Counted from the stretch's first letter, positions 1-6,638 are shown. The stretch is 9,107 nucleotides of DNA from Actinomycetota bacterium (GCA_009699565.1 WLNX01000057.1:1-9107); one strand, 5' to 3'. Notes: generated from the letters alone by a model not told the origin. A program made the numbers and translations.

Positions 1-53
1 ACCTCGTCGTAGTAACGGGCCTTAAGGCGGGCTGGTGTTTGGGTGGCTGGCAT
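1..53 (-). CDS. rplE: 50S ribosomal protein L5, N-terminal 17 codons (rest outside window)
   Basis: The left edge holds the first 17 complete codons of a gene starting at ATG 53-51: MPATQTPARLKARYYDEV, with the last residue split by the window edge. The RLKxRYxxEV pattern is typical of the start of L5, the 5S rRNA-binding protein of the central protuberance. Its place right after rplX is the standard spc order. The gene begins 8 bases after the rplX stop with no clear Shine-Dalgarno site, so translational coupling is likely. The identification rests on a short segment plus gene order. Confidence 0.88.
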   Translation of the reverse strand, partial: MPATQTPARLKARYYDE

Positions 54-61
54 CAGATTGG

Positions 62-394
62 TCAGTCGAGCTTGGTGTTTGAACGCTTGGTTACGCGGCT
101 GCGGACGCCACCTTCACGGGTGACACCGACGCGCGTTGGACGGTCCTCTTTTGGATCAATGAGCATCACGTTGCTGACGTGGATGGGTCCTTCTTTTTCG
201 ATGATTCCGCCTGTTGCACCCTCGCTGTCGGGGGCGGCGTTGGGCAGAGGCTTCTGGTGGCGCTTGATGATGTTGAGACCCTCGACGTAGACCCGCTCCT
301 TCTTTGGGTCAACGCGGAGGACGCGACCGGTCTTGCCACGGTCCTTGCCACTGACAACGGCGACCTGATCGTCTCTGCGAATTCTCATACCCAT
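62..394 (-). CDS. rplX: 50S ribosomal protein L24
   Basis: L24 is an assembly-initiating 50S protein that binds the 5' part of 23S rRNA and ends up near the tunnel exit. The protein has 110 residues, within the usual 100-115. An N-terminal KOW motif is clear (DDQVAVVSGKDRGKTGRVLRV at 8-28, split here as DDQVAVVSGKDRGKTG and RVLRV). It is followed by VYVEGLNIIKRHQKP at 35-49, GGIIEKEGPIHVSNVMLID at 62-80 and the C-terminal RPTRVGV at 85-91. The start is one base after the rplN TAG. The TGA stop is 8 bases before rplE. The start two codons later (MRIRRDD) is possible but less well placed. Confidence 0.97.
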   Translation of the reverse strand: MGMRIRRDDQVAVVSGKDRGKTGRVLRVDPKKERVYVEGLNIIKRHQKPLPNAAPDSEGATGGIIEKEGPIHVSNVMLIDPKEDRPTRVGVTREGGVRSRVTKRSNTKLD

Positions 395-395
395 G

Positions 396-764
396 CTAGA
401 GCACCTCCGGAGCGAGCGAGATGATCTTCATGAAGTTGCGGTCGCGCAGCTCGCGGGCAACCGGTCCGAAGATGCGGGTTCCGAGCGGGTTGTTGGCGTC
501 GTCGATGATCACTGCAGCGTTCTCGTCGAAGGCGATGTAGGTTCCGTCGTCGCGGCCGAACTGCTTGCGCGTGCGGACGACAACCGCCTTGACGACCTCG
601 CCCTTCTTGACGGTCCCATTCGGGATCGCCTGCTTGACGGTTGCGGTGATCACGTCGCCCACGTGGGCGTAGCGACGGCTTGATCCGCCCTGGACGCGGA
701 TGCAAAGGATTTCGCGGGCGCCGGTGTTGTCGGCGACGCGCAGGCGGGATTCGTTCTGGATCAT
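396..764 (-). CDS. rplN: 50S ribosomal protein L14
   Basis: L14 lies on the 50S interface, forms bridges to 16S rRNA and is the binding site of the ribosome silencing factor RsfS. The protein has 122 residues, exactly the common bacterial length. Conserved sequence runs throughout: MIQNESRLRVADNTGAREIL, GDVITATVKQAIPNG at 36-50, KKGEVVKAVVVRTRK at 53-67, DDGTYIAFDENAAVIID at 72-88 and GTRIFGPVARELRD at 95-108. GGAG lies 8 bases upstream of the ATG, which overlaps the rpsQ stop as ATGA. In many bacteria rplN opens a separate spc operon. Here there is no gap or promoter room after rpsQ, so the S10 and spc blocks are probably one transcript. Confidence 0.98.
   Translation of the reverse strand: MIQNESRLRVADNTGAREILCIRVQGGSSRRYAHVGDVITATVKQAIPNGTVKKGEVVKAVVVRTRKQFGRDDGTYIAFDENAAVIIDDANNPLGTRIFGPVARELRDRNFMKIISLAPEVL
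402..408 (-). promoter_or_regulatory. Shine-Dalgarno site that decides the rplX start
   Basis: GGAGGTG lies 7 bases upstream of ATG 394-392, inside the end of rplN. A second in-frame ATG two codons later (388-386) would have 13 bases of spacing, so the first ATG is preferred. Confidence 0.7.
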
Positions 765-1474
765 TTCGCACGCTCCAGGATCTCAACGAGACGCCAACGC
801 TTCGTTGCCGACATCGGACGGCTCGCAATCACACGGACGAAATCGCCCTCGCGCGCTTCACTCGACTCGTCGTGAGCATGAAGCGACTTGGTTGAGCGGA
901 CGATCTTCTGGTACTTCGGATGGCGCTTTGCGATGTCAACGCGGACGGTGATTGTCTTCGACGCCTTGGTTGACGTGACGATGCCTTGACGTTCCTGTAC
1001 CGAAGCAACCTCGCGCTCTGCGGGGGGAGTGCCCTCGCGCTTGCCGGCGGCGACGCGCTTCTCGCGTTCCTGCTTGCGGCGGCGACTGCGGGCGACGGCC
1101 TTCGCGCGGCGCTCTTCCTGACGTTCTGCCTGACGCTCCTCGGGGGTGCGCTTTGGCTTGACTTCGCCAGTGTGGGCGGAGCGCTTTGCCCGGCGGATCG
1201 CCTTGGGGCCAACCGGTGCGGGGGTCTCCTCCTCGGCAGCTTCCTCAGCCGGCGCTTCCTCAGCAGCAGGCTCTTCAGCAGCAGCTTCCTCAGCCGGCGC
1301 TTCCTCAGCAGCAGGTTCTTCAGCAGCAGCTTCCTCAGCCGGTGCTTCCTCCGCCGGTGCTTCCTCAGCGGGAGCTTCTTCGGCGGCAGGTGCGTCTGCG
1401 GGCGCGTCGGCGACGGCCTCTTCTACCGGGGTCTCTTCTTCTGGAGTTTCGGGCTCTGTTGTTTCGTCAGCCAT
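761..1474 (-). CDS. rpsQ: 30S ribosomal protein S17 with ~155-residue N-terminal extension
   Basis: S17 is an OB-fold protein that binds 16S rRNA in the 30S body early in assembly. The C-terminal ~80 residues (about 157-237) are a complete S17: RQGIVTSTKASKTITVRVD, then KRHPKYQKIVRSTKSLHAHD, then EGDFVRVIASRPMSATKRWR. Residues 1-~90 are an added acidic low-complexity region of Ala/Glu/Pro pentads (AEEAP, AEEAA). Residues ~91-155 are a strongly basic, probably helical linker (ERQAERQEERRAKAVARSRR). The total of 237 residues is almost three times the usual 80-90. ATG 1474 is chosen because it follows the rpmC TAA by 2 bases and the composition changes there; the frame stays open upstream only as a shadow over rpmC and rplP. 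No Shine-Dalgarno site is evident, so coupling to rpmC is likely. The stop overlaps rplN as ATGA. Confidence 0.93.
   Translation of the reverse strand: MADETTEPETPEEETPVEEAVADAPADAPAAEEAPAEEAPAEEAPAEEAAAEEPAAEEAPAEEAAAEEPAAEEAPAEEAAEEETPAPVGPKAIRRAKRSAHTGEVKPKRTPEERQAERQEERRAKAVARSRRRKQEREKRVAAGKREGTPPAEREVASVQERQGIVTSTKASKTITVRVDIAKRHPKYQKIVRSTKSLHAHDESSEAREGDFVRVIASRPMSATKRWRLVEILERAK
1236..1370 (-). repeat. 45-bp tandem repeat in the acidic S17 extension
   Basis: Two 45-bp units, 1236-1280 and 1281-1325, differ at one position (44 of 45 identical). A third, degenerate copy starts at 1326. Each unit encodes 15 residues made of three pentads (AEEPA-AEEAP-AEEAA type), so the whole stretch is also a weaker 15-bp repeat. 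The length is in frame, so copy number can change without breaking the gene. The near identity suggests a recent duplication by slippage or unequal recombination. Confidence 0.9.
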
Positions 1475-1476
1475 GA

Positions 1477-1686
1477 TTAGCGAATCGTTTCTGGGTCGAT
1501 GCCGCGCTCTCGCGCAACGGTAAGTGTGCGGGCCAGCTCGCGCTTGGCGCTCTTCAGTCCGGCCGTGTTCTCCAGCTCGCCGCCGGCGTGCTGGAAGCGC
1601 AACCCAAAGATGGTCAGGCGGGCCGCACGGATGTGGCCCTCCAGCTCCTCTGGGGTGCAATCTCGAAGGTGATCTGTTGCAGCCAT
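1477..1686 (-). CDS. rpmC: 50S ribosomal protein L29
   Basis: L29 is a small two-helix hairpin protein at the 50S tunnel exit next to L23, part of the docking surface for targeting factors. The protein has 69 residues, the normal length. The family pattern is visible: LRDCTPEELEGHIRAAR in helix 1, then LRFQHAGGELENTAGLKSAK at 29-48 with the conserved Phe-Gln and Glu-Asn-Thr, then helix 2 (RELARTLTVARERG). ATG shares a base with the rplP stop, and GAGGA lies 9 bases upstream inside rplP. The TAA stop is followed 2 bases later by rpsQ. Confidence 0.97.
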   Translation of the reverse strand: MAATDHLRDCTPEELEGHIRAARLTIFGLRFQHAGGELENTAGLKSAKRELARTLTVARERGIDPETIR

Positions 1687-2101
1687 TAGAAGTCGTCCTC
1701 GCGGGTGACAATCTTGCTGCGCATCGGGAGCTTGCGAGCTGCAAGACGGAGGGCGTTGCGGGCGAGCGGCTCGGGTACGCCGGCCAGCTCAAACATGACG
1801 CGGCCAGGCTTGACGACTGCCACCCAGCCTTCGGGGGAGCCCTTTCCTGAGCCCATGCGGGTCTCGGCAGGCTTCTTGGTGAACGGCTTGTCCGGGAAGA
1901 CGTTGATCCAGACCTTGCCGCCACGCTTGATCTCACGCGTCATTGCGACGCGGGCGGCTTCGATCTGACGGTTGGTGAGCTGAGCGTGCTCAAGCGCCTT
2001 GAGGCCGTAATCACCGAATTGGACGGACGTCTGGGCACGCGAATACCCGCGACTGCGACCACGCATGACCTTGCGGTGCTTGACGCGCTTGGGAGCGAGC
2101 A

Positions 2102-2102
<1 letters not shown>
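1686..2102 (-). CDS. rplP: 50S ribosomal protein L16
   Basis: L16 is a late-assembly 50S protein that helps position A-site tRNA and contacts the central protuberance. The protein has 138 residues, the usual size. The N-terminus MLAPKRVKHRKVMRGRSRGY and the QFGDYGLKALE segment (28-38) are typical. The signature RMGSGKGSPEGWVAVVKPGR lies at 82-101; Arg82 corresponds to the residue hydroxylated in E. coli L16. GGAGG lies 9 bases upstream of the ATG, inside rpsC. Both ends share a base with the neighbours (TAATG with rpsC and with rpmC), so coupled translation is likely. No unusual feature is seen. Confidence 0.98.
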
Positions 2103-2866
<764 letters not shown>

Positions 2867-2875
2867 AGTCCTCAG

Positions 2876-3478
2876 TTACTCCTTTGGCGTCAGCGAGATT
2901 GAAAGGTGGCTGGTGCGCTTGTGAATCGCTGAAGCGCGGCCCATCGCCCGCGGGCGGAAGCGCTTCAACGTCGGACCCTCGTCGGCCTGGACCGAGAGGA
3001 TGCGCAGGTTTTCTCCATCAAGTTCAAGGTTGTGCTCGGCGTTTGCGACTGCCGACTCAAGCAGCTTCTGCCAGTCGTTGGCGACGTCGCGCGGCGTGTG
3101 GGCGAGGATCATGCGGGCCTCGGTCACCGAATGGCCGCGGATGTGGTCGCAGACAAGGCGCGCCTTCCGTGCCGACGTGCGCACGTAACGGGCGTGGGCC
3201 TTGATGACGGGCGGGTTCTCGGGGTCGAAAGCGGGGATGACCTTCTTCGGAGCTTCTTCAGCCTTGGGCTCGTCCTTGGCCTTCGGCTTTGCCTTGCTCT
3301 TTGCGGCAGGCTTCTCCTCAGCGGCTTCGGCAACTTCATCCGAACCCTCGGCGGCCTCAACTGCTTCGTCGGTTGCAGCCTCTGTGGTCGGAGCGTCGGT
3401 TTCAGCCTTCGAGCGGCGCAGGCGGCGCTTGGGCTTCTCCTCCACTTCCGCCTCTTCCTTCTTCGGATCGTCGGCCAT
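2876..3478 (-). CDS. rplV: 50S ribosomal protein L22 with long charged N-terminal extension
   Basis: L22 binds 23S rRNA; its globular domain lies near the tunnel exit and its beta-hairpin forms part of the tunnel constriction with L4. The protein has 200 residues, against about 110-120 in most bacteria. The L22 domain begins near residue 92 (IKAHARYVRTSARKARLV), continues through NAEHNLELDGENL and ends with the hairpin RFRPRAMGRASAIHKRTSH at 173-191. Residues 1-90 are an added low-complexity region with alternating acidic and basic blocks (EEAEVEEKPKRRLRRSK, then Glu/Ala-rich, then KSKAKPKAKDEPK), probably disordered. ATG 3478 is chosen because AAGGTG lies 8 bases upstream and it follows the rpsS TAG by 2 bases. 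I see no better start near residue 90. Such extensions occur in some actinobacterial L22 proteins as I recall; their role is unknown to me. Confidence 0.96.
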   Translation of the reverse strand: MADDPKKEEAEVEEKPKRRLRRSKAETDAPTTEAATDEAVEAAEGSDEVAEAAEEKPAAKSKAKPKAKDEPKAEEAPKKVIPAFDPENPPVIKAHARYVRTSARKARLVCDHIRGHSVTEARMILAHTPRDVANDWQKLLESAVANAEHNLELDGENLRILSVQADEGPTLKRFRPRAMGRASAIHKRTSHLSISLTPKE

Positions 3479-3480
3479 GG

Positions 3481-3753
3481 CTAGCGCACCTTCCCTGAGC
3501 CAAGGTGGCCGCGGTAGGTGCGGGTCGGGGCGAACTCGCCAAGCTTGTGGCCAACCATCGACTCATTGACGAAGACCGGGATGTGCTTGCGCCCGTCATG
3601 GACGGCGATCGTGTGACCGACCATCTCAGGGAAGATCGTCGAAGTGCGCGACCAGGTCTTGAGCATCCCCTTGTCGCCGGTTTCATTCATCTTGATGATC
3701 CGCCCCATGAGGCGCTCCTCAACGAACGGGCCCTTCTTGCTTGAGCGACTCAT
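3481..3753 (-). CDS. rpsS: 30S ribosomal protein S19
   Basis: S19 lies in the head of the 30S subunit, pairs with S13, and contacts A-site tRNA and the 50S bridge region. Starting at ATG 3753, the protein has 90 residues, close to the usual 91-95. Standard sequence is present from end to end: MSRSSKKGPFVEERLM, then TWSRTSTIFPEMVGHTIAVH at 34-52, then the highly conserved FVNESMVGHKLGEFAPTRTY at 61-80 and a basic end GHLGSGKVR. The ATG overlaps the rplB stop as ATGA. TAG is followed 2 bases later by rplV. Coupled translation with L2 is likely. Confidence 0.98.
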   Translation of the reverse strand: MSRSSKKGPFVEERLMGRIIKMNETGDKGMLKTWSRTSTIFPEMVGHTIAVHDGRKHIPVFVNESMVGHKLGEFAPTRTYRGHLGSGKVR

Positions 3754-4592
3754 CGACTGCCCTTCCCTCGGCGGCGACCGCGGACGATGTCCTTGTCCGA
3801 GGCCTTGTGCTTCTTGCGTGTGCGATATCCAAGTGTCGGCACGCCCCATGGCGTGACCGGGTGACGGCCGGCGGTCGTCGAGCCCTCGCCGCCGCCGTGC
3901 GGGTGGTCGACAGGGTTCATTGCCGTGCCGCGGGTCTGCGGGCGAACACCCATGTGACGCTTGCGGCCGGCCTTGCCAACCTTGACGTTCTGATGGTCCG
4001 AGTTGCCGATCGAACCGACCGTTGCGCGGCACTCCGTGCGAACGAGCCGCATCTCGCCGGAAGGAAGACGCAGCGTGGCCTTGTCGTTCTCCTTCGCCAT
4101 CAGCTGGATCGAGGTGCCGGCGGAGCGGCCCATCTGGCCGCCGCGGCCGGGCTGAAGCTCAACATTGTGGACGACCGTACCGAGCGGCATGTCGGCCAGC
4201 TCGAGGCAGTTGCCGACCGCAATCTCGGCCTCAGGGCCGGACTGAACCATCATGCCGACGGTGAGCCGGCTCGGCGCGAGGATGTAGGCCTTCTCGCCGT
4301 CGAGGTAATGGAGCAGGGCGATGTAAGAGCTGCGGTTCGGGTCGTACTCGATCGCGGCGACCTTGGCCGGAACTCCGTCCTTGCGACGCTTGAAGTCGAT
4401 CTTGCGGTAGAGGCGCTTTGCTCCGCCGCCGCGATGGCGGGAGGTCTTGCGGCCGCGGGCGTTGCGCCCACCGCTCTTGGTGAGACCTTCAACGAGGCTC
4501 TTTTCCGGCTCGTCGCGAGTGATCTCGGCGAAGTCGGCGTAGGTTGAGAAGCGGCGACCGGGGCTGGTCGGCTTGGGCTTGCGGATTGCCAT
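3750..4592 (-). CDS. rplB: 50S ribosomal protein L2
   Basis: L2 binds 23S rRNA, is needed for subunit association and supports peptidyl-transferase activity. The protein has 280 residues, normal length. The N-terminal SRHRGGGAKRLYRKIDFKR region (51-69) leads into the OB-like and SH3-like RNA-binding domains (EYDPNRSSYIALLHYLDGEK at 82-101). The C-terminal loop NPVDHPHGGGEG at 226-237 holds the His equivalent to E. coli His229. The C-terminal tail is strongly basic (IVRGRRRGKGSR). The start has GGAGG 10 bases upstream and shares a base with the rplW stop (TAATG). The stop overlaps the rpsS start as ATGA. A long antisense open frame over this gene is a composition shadow. Confidence 0.98.
   Translation of the reverse strand: MAIRKPKPTSPGRRFSTYADFAEITRDEPEKSLVEGLTKSGGRNARGRKTSRHRGGGAKRLYRKIDFKRRKDGVPAKVAAIEYDPNRSSYIALLHYLDGEKAYILAPSRLTVGMMVQSGPEAEIAVGNCLELADMPLGTVVHNVELQPGRGGQMGRSAGTSIQLMAKENDKATLRLPSGEMRLVRTECRATVGSIGNSDHQNVKVGKAGRKRHMGVRPQTRGTAMNPVDHPHGGGEGSTTAGRHPVTPWGVPTLGYRTRKKHKASDKDIVRGRRRGKGSR
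3760..3769 (-). promoter_or_regulatory. Shine-Dalgarno site that fixes the rpsS start
   Basis: GAGGGAAGGG ends 6 bases upstream of ATG 3753-3751, inside the end of rplB. The rpsS frame is open much further upstream, to an ATG at 4032, but that stretch lies within rplB and has no S19-like sequence. This site marks the true start. Confidence 0.75.
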
Positions 4593-4891
4593 TACTCAAT
4601 TCCCTCCGCTAGTCCCTGGAAGATCGGAATCTGCTCGCCGGCACGGATCTGGACCATTGCCTTCTTCCACTGGCGGGTGCGGCCGGACGTGTAGCCGCGG
4701 CGCTGCGGCTTTGACTTGACGGAGAGTGTGCGGACCTCTTCGACATGGACGTCGAAGAGCGCTTCAACCGCTTCGCGGATCTGCGTCTTGTGCGCGTCTG
4801 GGTGGACGCGGAAGGTGTAGCGGCCGTTGGATGCGAGCACGTAGCTCTTCTCGCTGACGACCGGGCGGATGATGACCTGAGTGTGGTCCAT
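4592..4891 (-). CDS. rplW: 50S ribosomal protein L23
   Basis: L23 sits at the exit of the 50S peptide tunnel and is the docking site for trigger factor and for the signal recognition particle. The protein has 99 residues, within the usual 95-100. Typical features are IIRPVVSEKS at 7-16, the strand YTFRVHPDAHKTQIREAVE at 25-43, the VHVEEVRTL strand at 48-56 that carries the conserved Glu region, and a basic hairpin GRTRQWKKAMVQI at 70-82. GGAGG lies 9 bases upstream of the ATG. The stop shares one base with the rplB start (TAATG). The gene stands in its standard place between L4 and L2. Confidence 0.97.
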   Translation of the reverse strand: MDHTQVIIRPVVSEKSYVLASNGRYTFRVHPDAHKTQIREAVEALFDVHVEEVRTLSVKSKPQRRGYTSGRTRQWKKAMVQIRAGEQIPIFQGLAEGIE

Positions 4892-4892
4892 C

Positions 4893-5528
4893 TCAGGCAG
4901 CCTCCCCCGTGCGCTCGCCCAGCAGCCTTCCGCTGAGCTCGTCGAGCCCCGCCTGACTGATCACGAGGCGCGCTGCGTTGACGATGTCGGCAACGCCTGC
5001 CTCGGAAGCTGTCAGCACGTTCACGCGGTCGATGTTGCGAAAGGAGAGTGCAAGGTTCGCCTCTTCGGCGCCAACGACGACGAGGACCGAGCTGGTTGAG
5101 CCCCAGTCCTTGAGCATCTTCGCGGCCTGCTTGGTCGAAGGCGTCGCAAATGCGGCCGGATCGATACCGGCGAGGGATCCCCGCTCGGCATGGAGCGAAA
5201 GCGCACTGCGGATTGCGGCGCGGCGTTCCTTGCGGTTGACCTTGAAGGTGTATGAGCGCGGCTGAGGGCCGAAGGTCGTACCGCCTCCGGTCCAGATCGG
5301 CGAACGGGAAGAACCGGCGCGGGCGCGACCGGTTCCCTTCTGGCGCCAAGGCTTTGCTCCGCCGCCTGAAACCAGACCACGGGTCTTGGTCGCAGCGGTG
5401 CCGCGCCTGCGGGCGTTGAGCTCGGCGCGAACCGACTCGTGGATTAGCGACTTGTTGAGCTTCTCTGCGAAGATCGCGTCGTCAAGCTTCAGCTTTGCGC
5501 TGCCGCCAAGGATCGGAGCATCAGCCAT
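4893..5528 (-). CDS. rplD: 50S ribosomal protein L4
   Basis: L4 is an early-assembly 50S protein whose extended loop lines the nascent peptide tunnel and, with L22, forms its constriction. In E. coli it also represses its own S10 operon. The protein has 211 residues, the usual length. The tunnel loop spans about residues 42-95 and has the hallmark GLVSGGGAKPWRQKGTGRAR at 51-70 followed by WTGGGTTFGPQPR. A Rossmann-like C-terminal part contains the VLVVVGAEEANLALSFRNI stretch. ATG at 5528-5526 lies inside rplC (8-base overlap, different frame). GGAGGTG sits 7 bases upstream, which supports this start. The TGA stop is one base before the rplW ATG. Nothing looks truncated. Confidence 0.98.
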   Translation of the reverse strand: MADAPILGGSAKLKLDDAIFAEKLNKSLIHESVRAELNARRRGTAATKTRGLVSGGGAKPWRQKGTGRARAGSSRSPIWTGGGTTFGPQPRSYTFKVNRKERRAAIRSALSLHAERGSLAGIDPAAFATPSTKQAAKMLKDWGSTSSVLVVVGAEEANLALSFRNIDRVNVLTASEAGVADIVNAARLVISQAGLDELSGRLLGERTGEAA

Positions 5529-6138
5529 CGCTGCGCACCTCCACTAGGGCTCCGGTTGCGCCGGGGACGGCGCCGCGGAGAAGAATCAGGTTGTCGCCGG
5601 CGTCAACGCGGACGATCGTGAGGCCGCGCTGTGTGGCGCGCTTGTTGCCCATCTGACCAGGGCCGCGGATGCCCTTGAAGACGCGTGCGGGCCAAGCCGA
5701 TGCGCCGATCGAGCCCGGGGCGCGGACGTTGTGCGAGCCGTGCGATGCAGGACCGCGACTGAAGTTGTGACGCTTGATCGTGCCTTGGAAGCCCTTGCCC
5801 TTCGAGACGCTCGAGACCTTCACCTTGTCGCCGGCTTCGAAGGCGTCTGCGGTAACGGTGTCGCCAACGTTCAGCTCTCCGCGCTCGTCACGGAACTCAA
5901 CGAGGTGCTTGTAGGCGCCCGTCTTGGCGGCTGCGAGGTGGCCGAGCTCAGGCTTGCTGAGGTGCTTCTCCTTGGTCGCGCCGAAGGCGAGCTGAACCGC
6001 TTCGTAGCCGTCCTCATCGCTGCTGCGAACTGCCGTGACCGGGCAGGGTCCGGCTTCGAGGACGGTGACGCGCTGGACGCGGCCGTCTTCATCAAAGAGT
6101 TGCGTCATACCGAGCTTCTTGGCGAGGATTGCGGCCAT
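5521..6138 (-). CDS. rplC: 50S ribosomal protein L3
   Basis: L3 is a primary 23S rRNA binding protein that starts 50S assembly; its long central loop reaches towards the peptidyl-transferase centre. The protein has 205 residues, normal for bacteria. It opens with the typical ILAKKLGMTQLFDEDGR. It carries KGKGFQGTIKRHNFSRGPASHGSHN at 113-137 (split here as KGKGFQGTIKRHNF and SRGPASHGSHN) and the loop GSIGASAWPARVFKG at 142-156. Trp149 stands where most bacterial L3 proteins I know have Thr, and the following segment reads IRGPGQMGN where KKMAG- or TRMAG-type sequence is more usual. The start is 8 bases after the rpsJ stop behind AAGGG. The last 8 bases overlap the start of rplD, which suggests translational coupling of L3 and L4, two early assembly proteins. 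Confidence 0.98.
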   Translation of the reverse strand: MAAILAKKLGMTQLFDEDGRVQRVTVLEAGPCPVTAVRSSDEDGYEAVQLAFGATKEKHLSKPELGHLAAAKTGAYKHLVEFRDERGELNVGDTVTADAFEAGDKVKVSSVSKGKGFQGTIKRHNFSRGPASHGSHNVRAPGSIGASAWPARVFKGIRGPGQMGNKRATQRGLTIVRVDAGDNLILLRGAVPGATGALVEVRSDG

Positions 6139-6146
6139 TGGAACCC

Positions 6147-6473
6147 TTAACCGGCGAGCCGAATCTCGATGTCAACGCCGGCAGGCAGCTGATCCAGCCG
6201 CTGCAGCGAGTCAACCGTCTTGGGGGTTGGCTGATGGATGTCGATCAGACGCTTGTGCGTACGGATCTCGAAGTGCTCGCGCGAATCCTTGTCCTTGAAC
6301 GGCGAGCGGATCACGCAGTAGACGTTCTTCTCGGTCGGCAGCGGAACCGGACCGGTTACCGACGCGCCCGTGCGCGTGGCTGTTTCAACGATCTCTTTGG
6401 CCGCCGCCTCGATTGCCGAGTGGTCATAGGCCTTGAGCCGGATCCGAATCTTATTTTGAATTGCTACTGCCAT
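6147..6473 (-). CDS. rpsJ: 30S ribosomal protein S10
   Basis: S10 sits in the head of the 30S subunit and, as NusE, also joins NusB in transcription antitermination complexes. The protein has 108 residues, slightly longer than the usual 102-105, through a few extra N-terminal residues (MAVAIQNKIRIRLKAYD). The conserved loop and C-terminal strand are clear: GPVPLPTEKNVYCVIRSPF at 41-59, SREHFEIRTHKRLIDI at 64-79 and LPAGVDIEI near the end. It is the first gene of the S10 run, after a 172-base spacer with two hairpins. The start ATG has only a weak ribosome site: GAGGA lies 16 bases upstream and an AAAAA run touches the start. This is odd for such a highly expressed gene. The stop TAA is followed 8 bases later by rplC. 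Confidence 0.98.
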   Translation of the reverse strand: MAVAIQNKIRIRLKAYDHSAIEAAAKEIVETATRTGASVTGPVPLPTEKNVYCVIRSPFKDKDSREHFEIRTHKRLIDIHQPTPKTVDSLQRLDQLPAGVDIEIRLAG

Positions 6474-6531
6474 TTTTTGGGAACTGAATTCCTCGATCTG
6501 CTTTGGTTTTTGAAGTTGCCGGCGGGCGCGC

Positions 6532-6565
6532 AGGGCGGGTCGCTCAGTGGAGCGCGCTCCGCCCT
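6532..6565 (-). promoter_or_regulatory. GC-rich stem-loop in the probable rpsJ (S10 operon) leader
   Basis: On the minus strand AGGGCGG (6565-6559) pairs with CCGCCCT (6538-6532). An inner CGCTC-CACT-GAGCG stem (6554-6550 with 6545-6541) sits inside it. The 12-base palindrome at 6560-6549 (GGAGCGCGCTCC) overlaps it and could form an alternative fold. There is no T-run, so it is not a plain terminator. It ends 58 bases upstream of the rpsJ ATG. In E. coli the S10 leader RNA is bound by L4 for autoregulation; any similar role here is inference from position. I saw no convincing -35/-10 promoter pair in the gap. Confidence 0.4.
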
Positions 6566-6591
6566 AAAGGCCCTGAAGGTCGTATCTAATG

Positions 6592-6638
6592 AAAACGCGG
6601 CGGGGCGGCCTCTGCGCGGTTCGCAAAGAACCGCCCCG
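6592..6638 (-). terminator. Terminator-like hairpin after tuf
   Basis: The structure begins 7 bases past the tuf TAA. On the minus strand the arm CGGGGCGG (6638-6631) pairs with CCGCCCCG (6608-6601), an 8-bp GC-rich stem. An inner GGTTC-TTTGC-GAACC can form a nested or competing stem; GCGGTTC/GAACCGC gives 7 perfect pairs. A short TTTT run (6595-6592) follows 5 bases after the outer stem. The T-run is short and slightly displaced, so this is likely a partial terminator or attenuator that lets some transcription through into rpsJ. The opposite strand has no T-run. Confidence 0.55.

Noticed and set aside
1230..1370. CTTCCTCAG-type repeats as a CRISPR array
   Set aside because: The units are contiguous, in frame and coding, with no unique spacers.
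986..1480. Plus-strand open frames with Ser/Ala or Phe/Leu repeats opposite rpsQ
   Set aside because: Their repeats are the complement of the Ala/Glu repeats of S17; they have no independent support.
1475..1936. Upstream continuation of the rpsQ frame, which could make S17 even longer
   Set aside because: It would run fully through rpmC and into rplP. The Ala/Glu-rich coding signal starts at ATG 1474, right after the rpmC stop.
3741..4547. A 268-codon open frame on the plus strand opposite rplB
   Set aside because: It is antisense to an unmistakable L2 gene, has no recognisable domain, and is Arg/Ala/Leu-rich as expected of a GC-rich shadow frame.
4609..5349. A 246-codon minus-strand frame overlapping rplW and rplD
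   Set aside because: It overlaps two certain genes in another frame and has the Arg/Ser-rich composition of a shadow.
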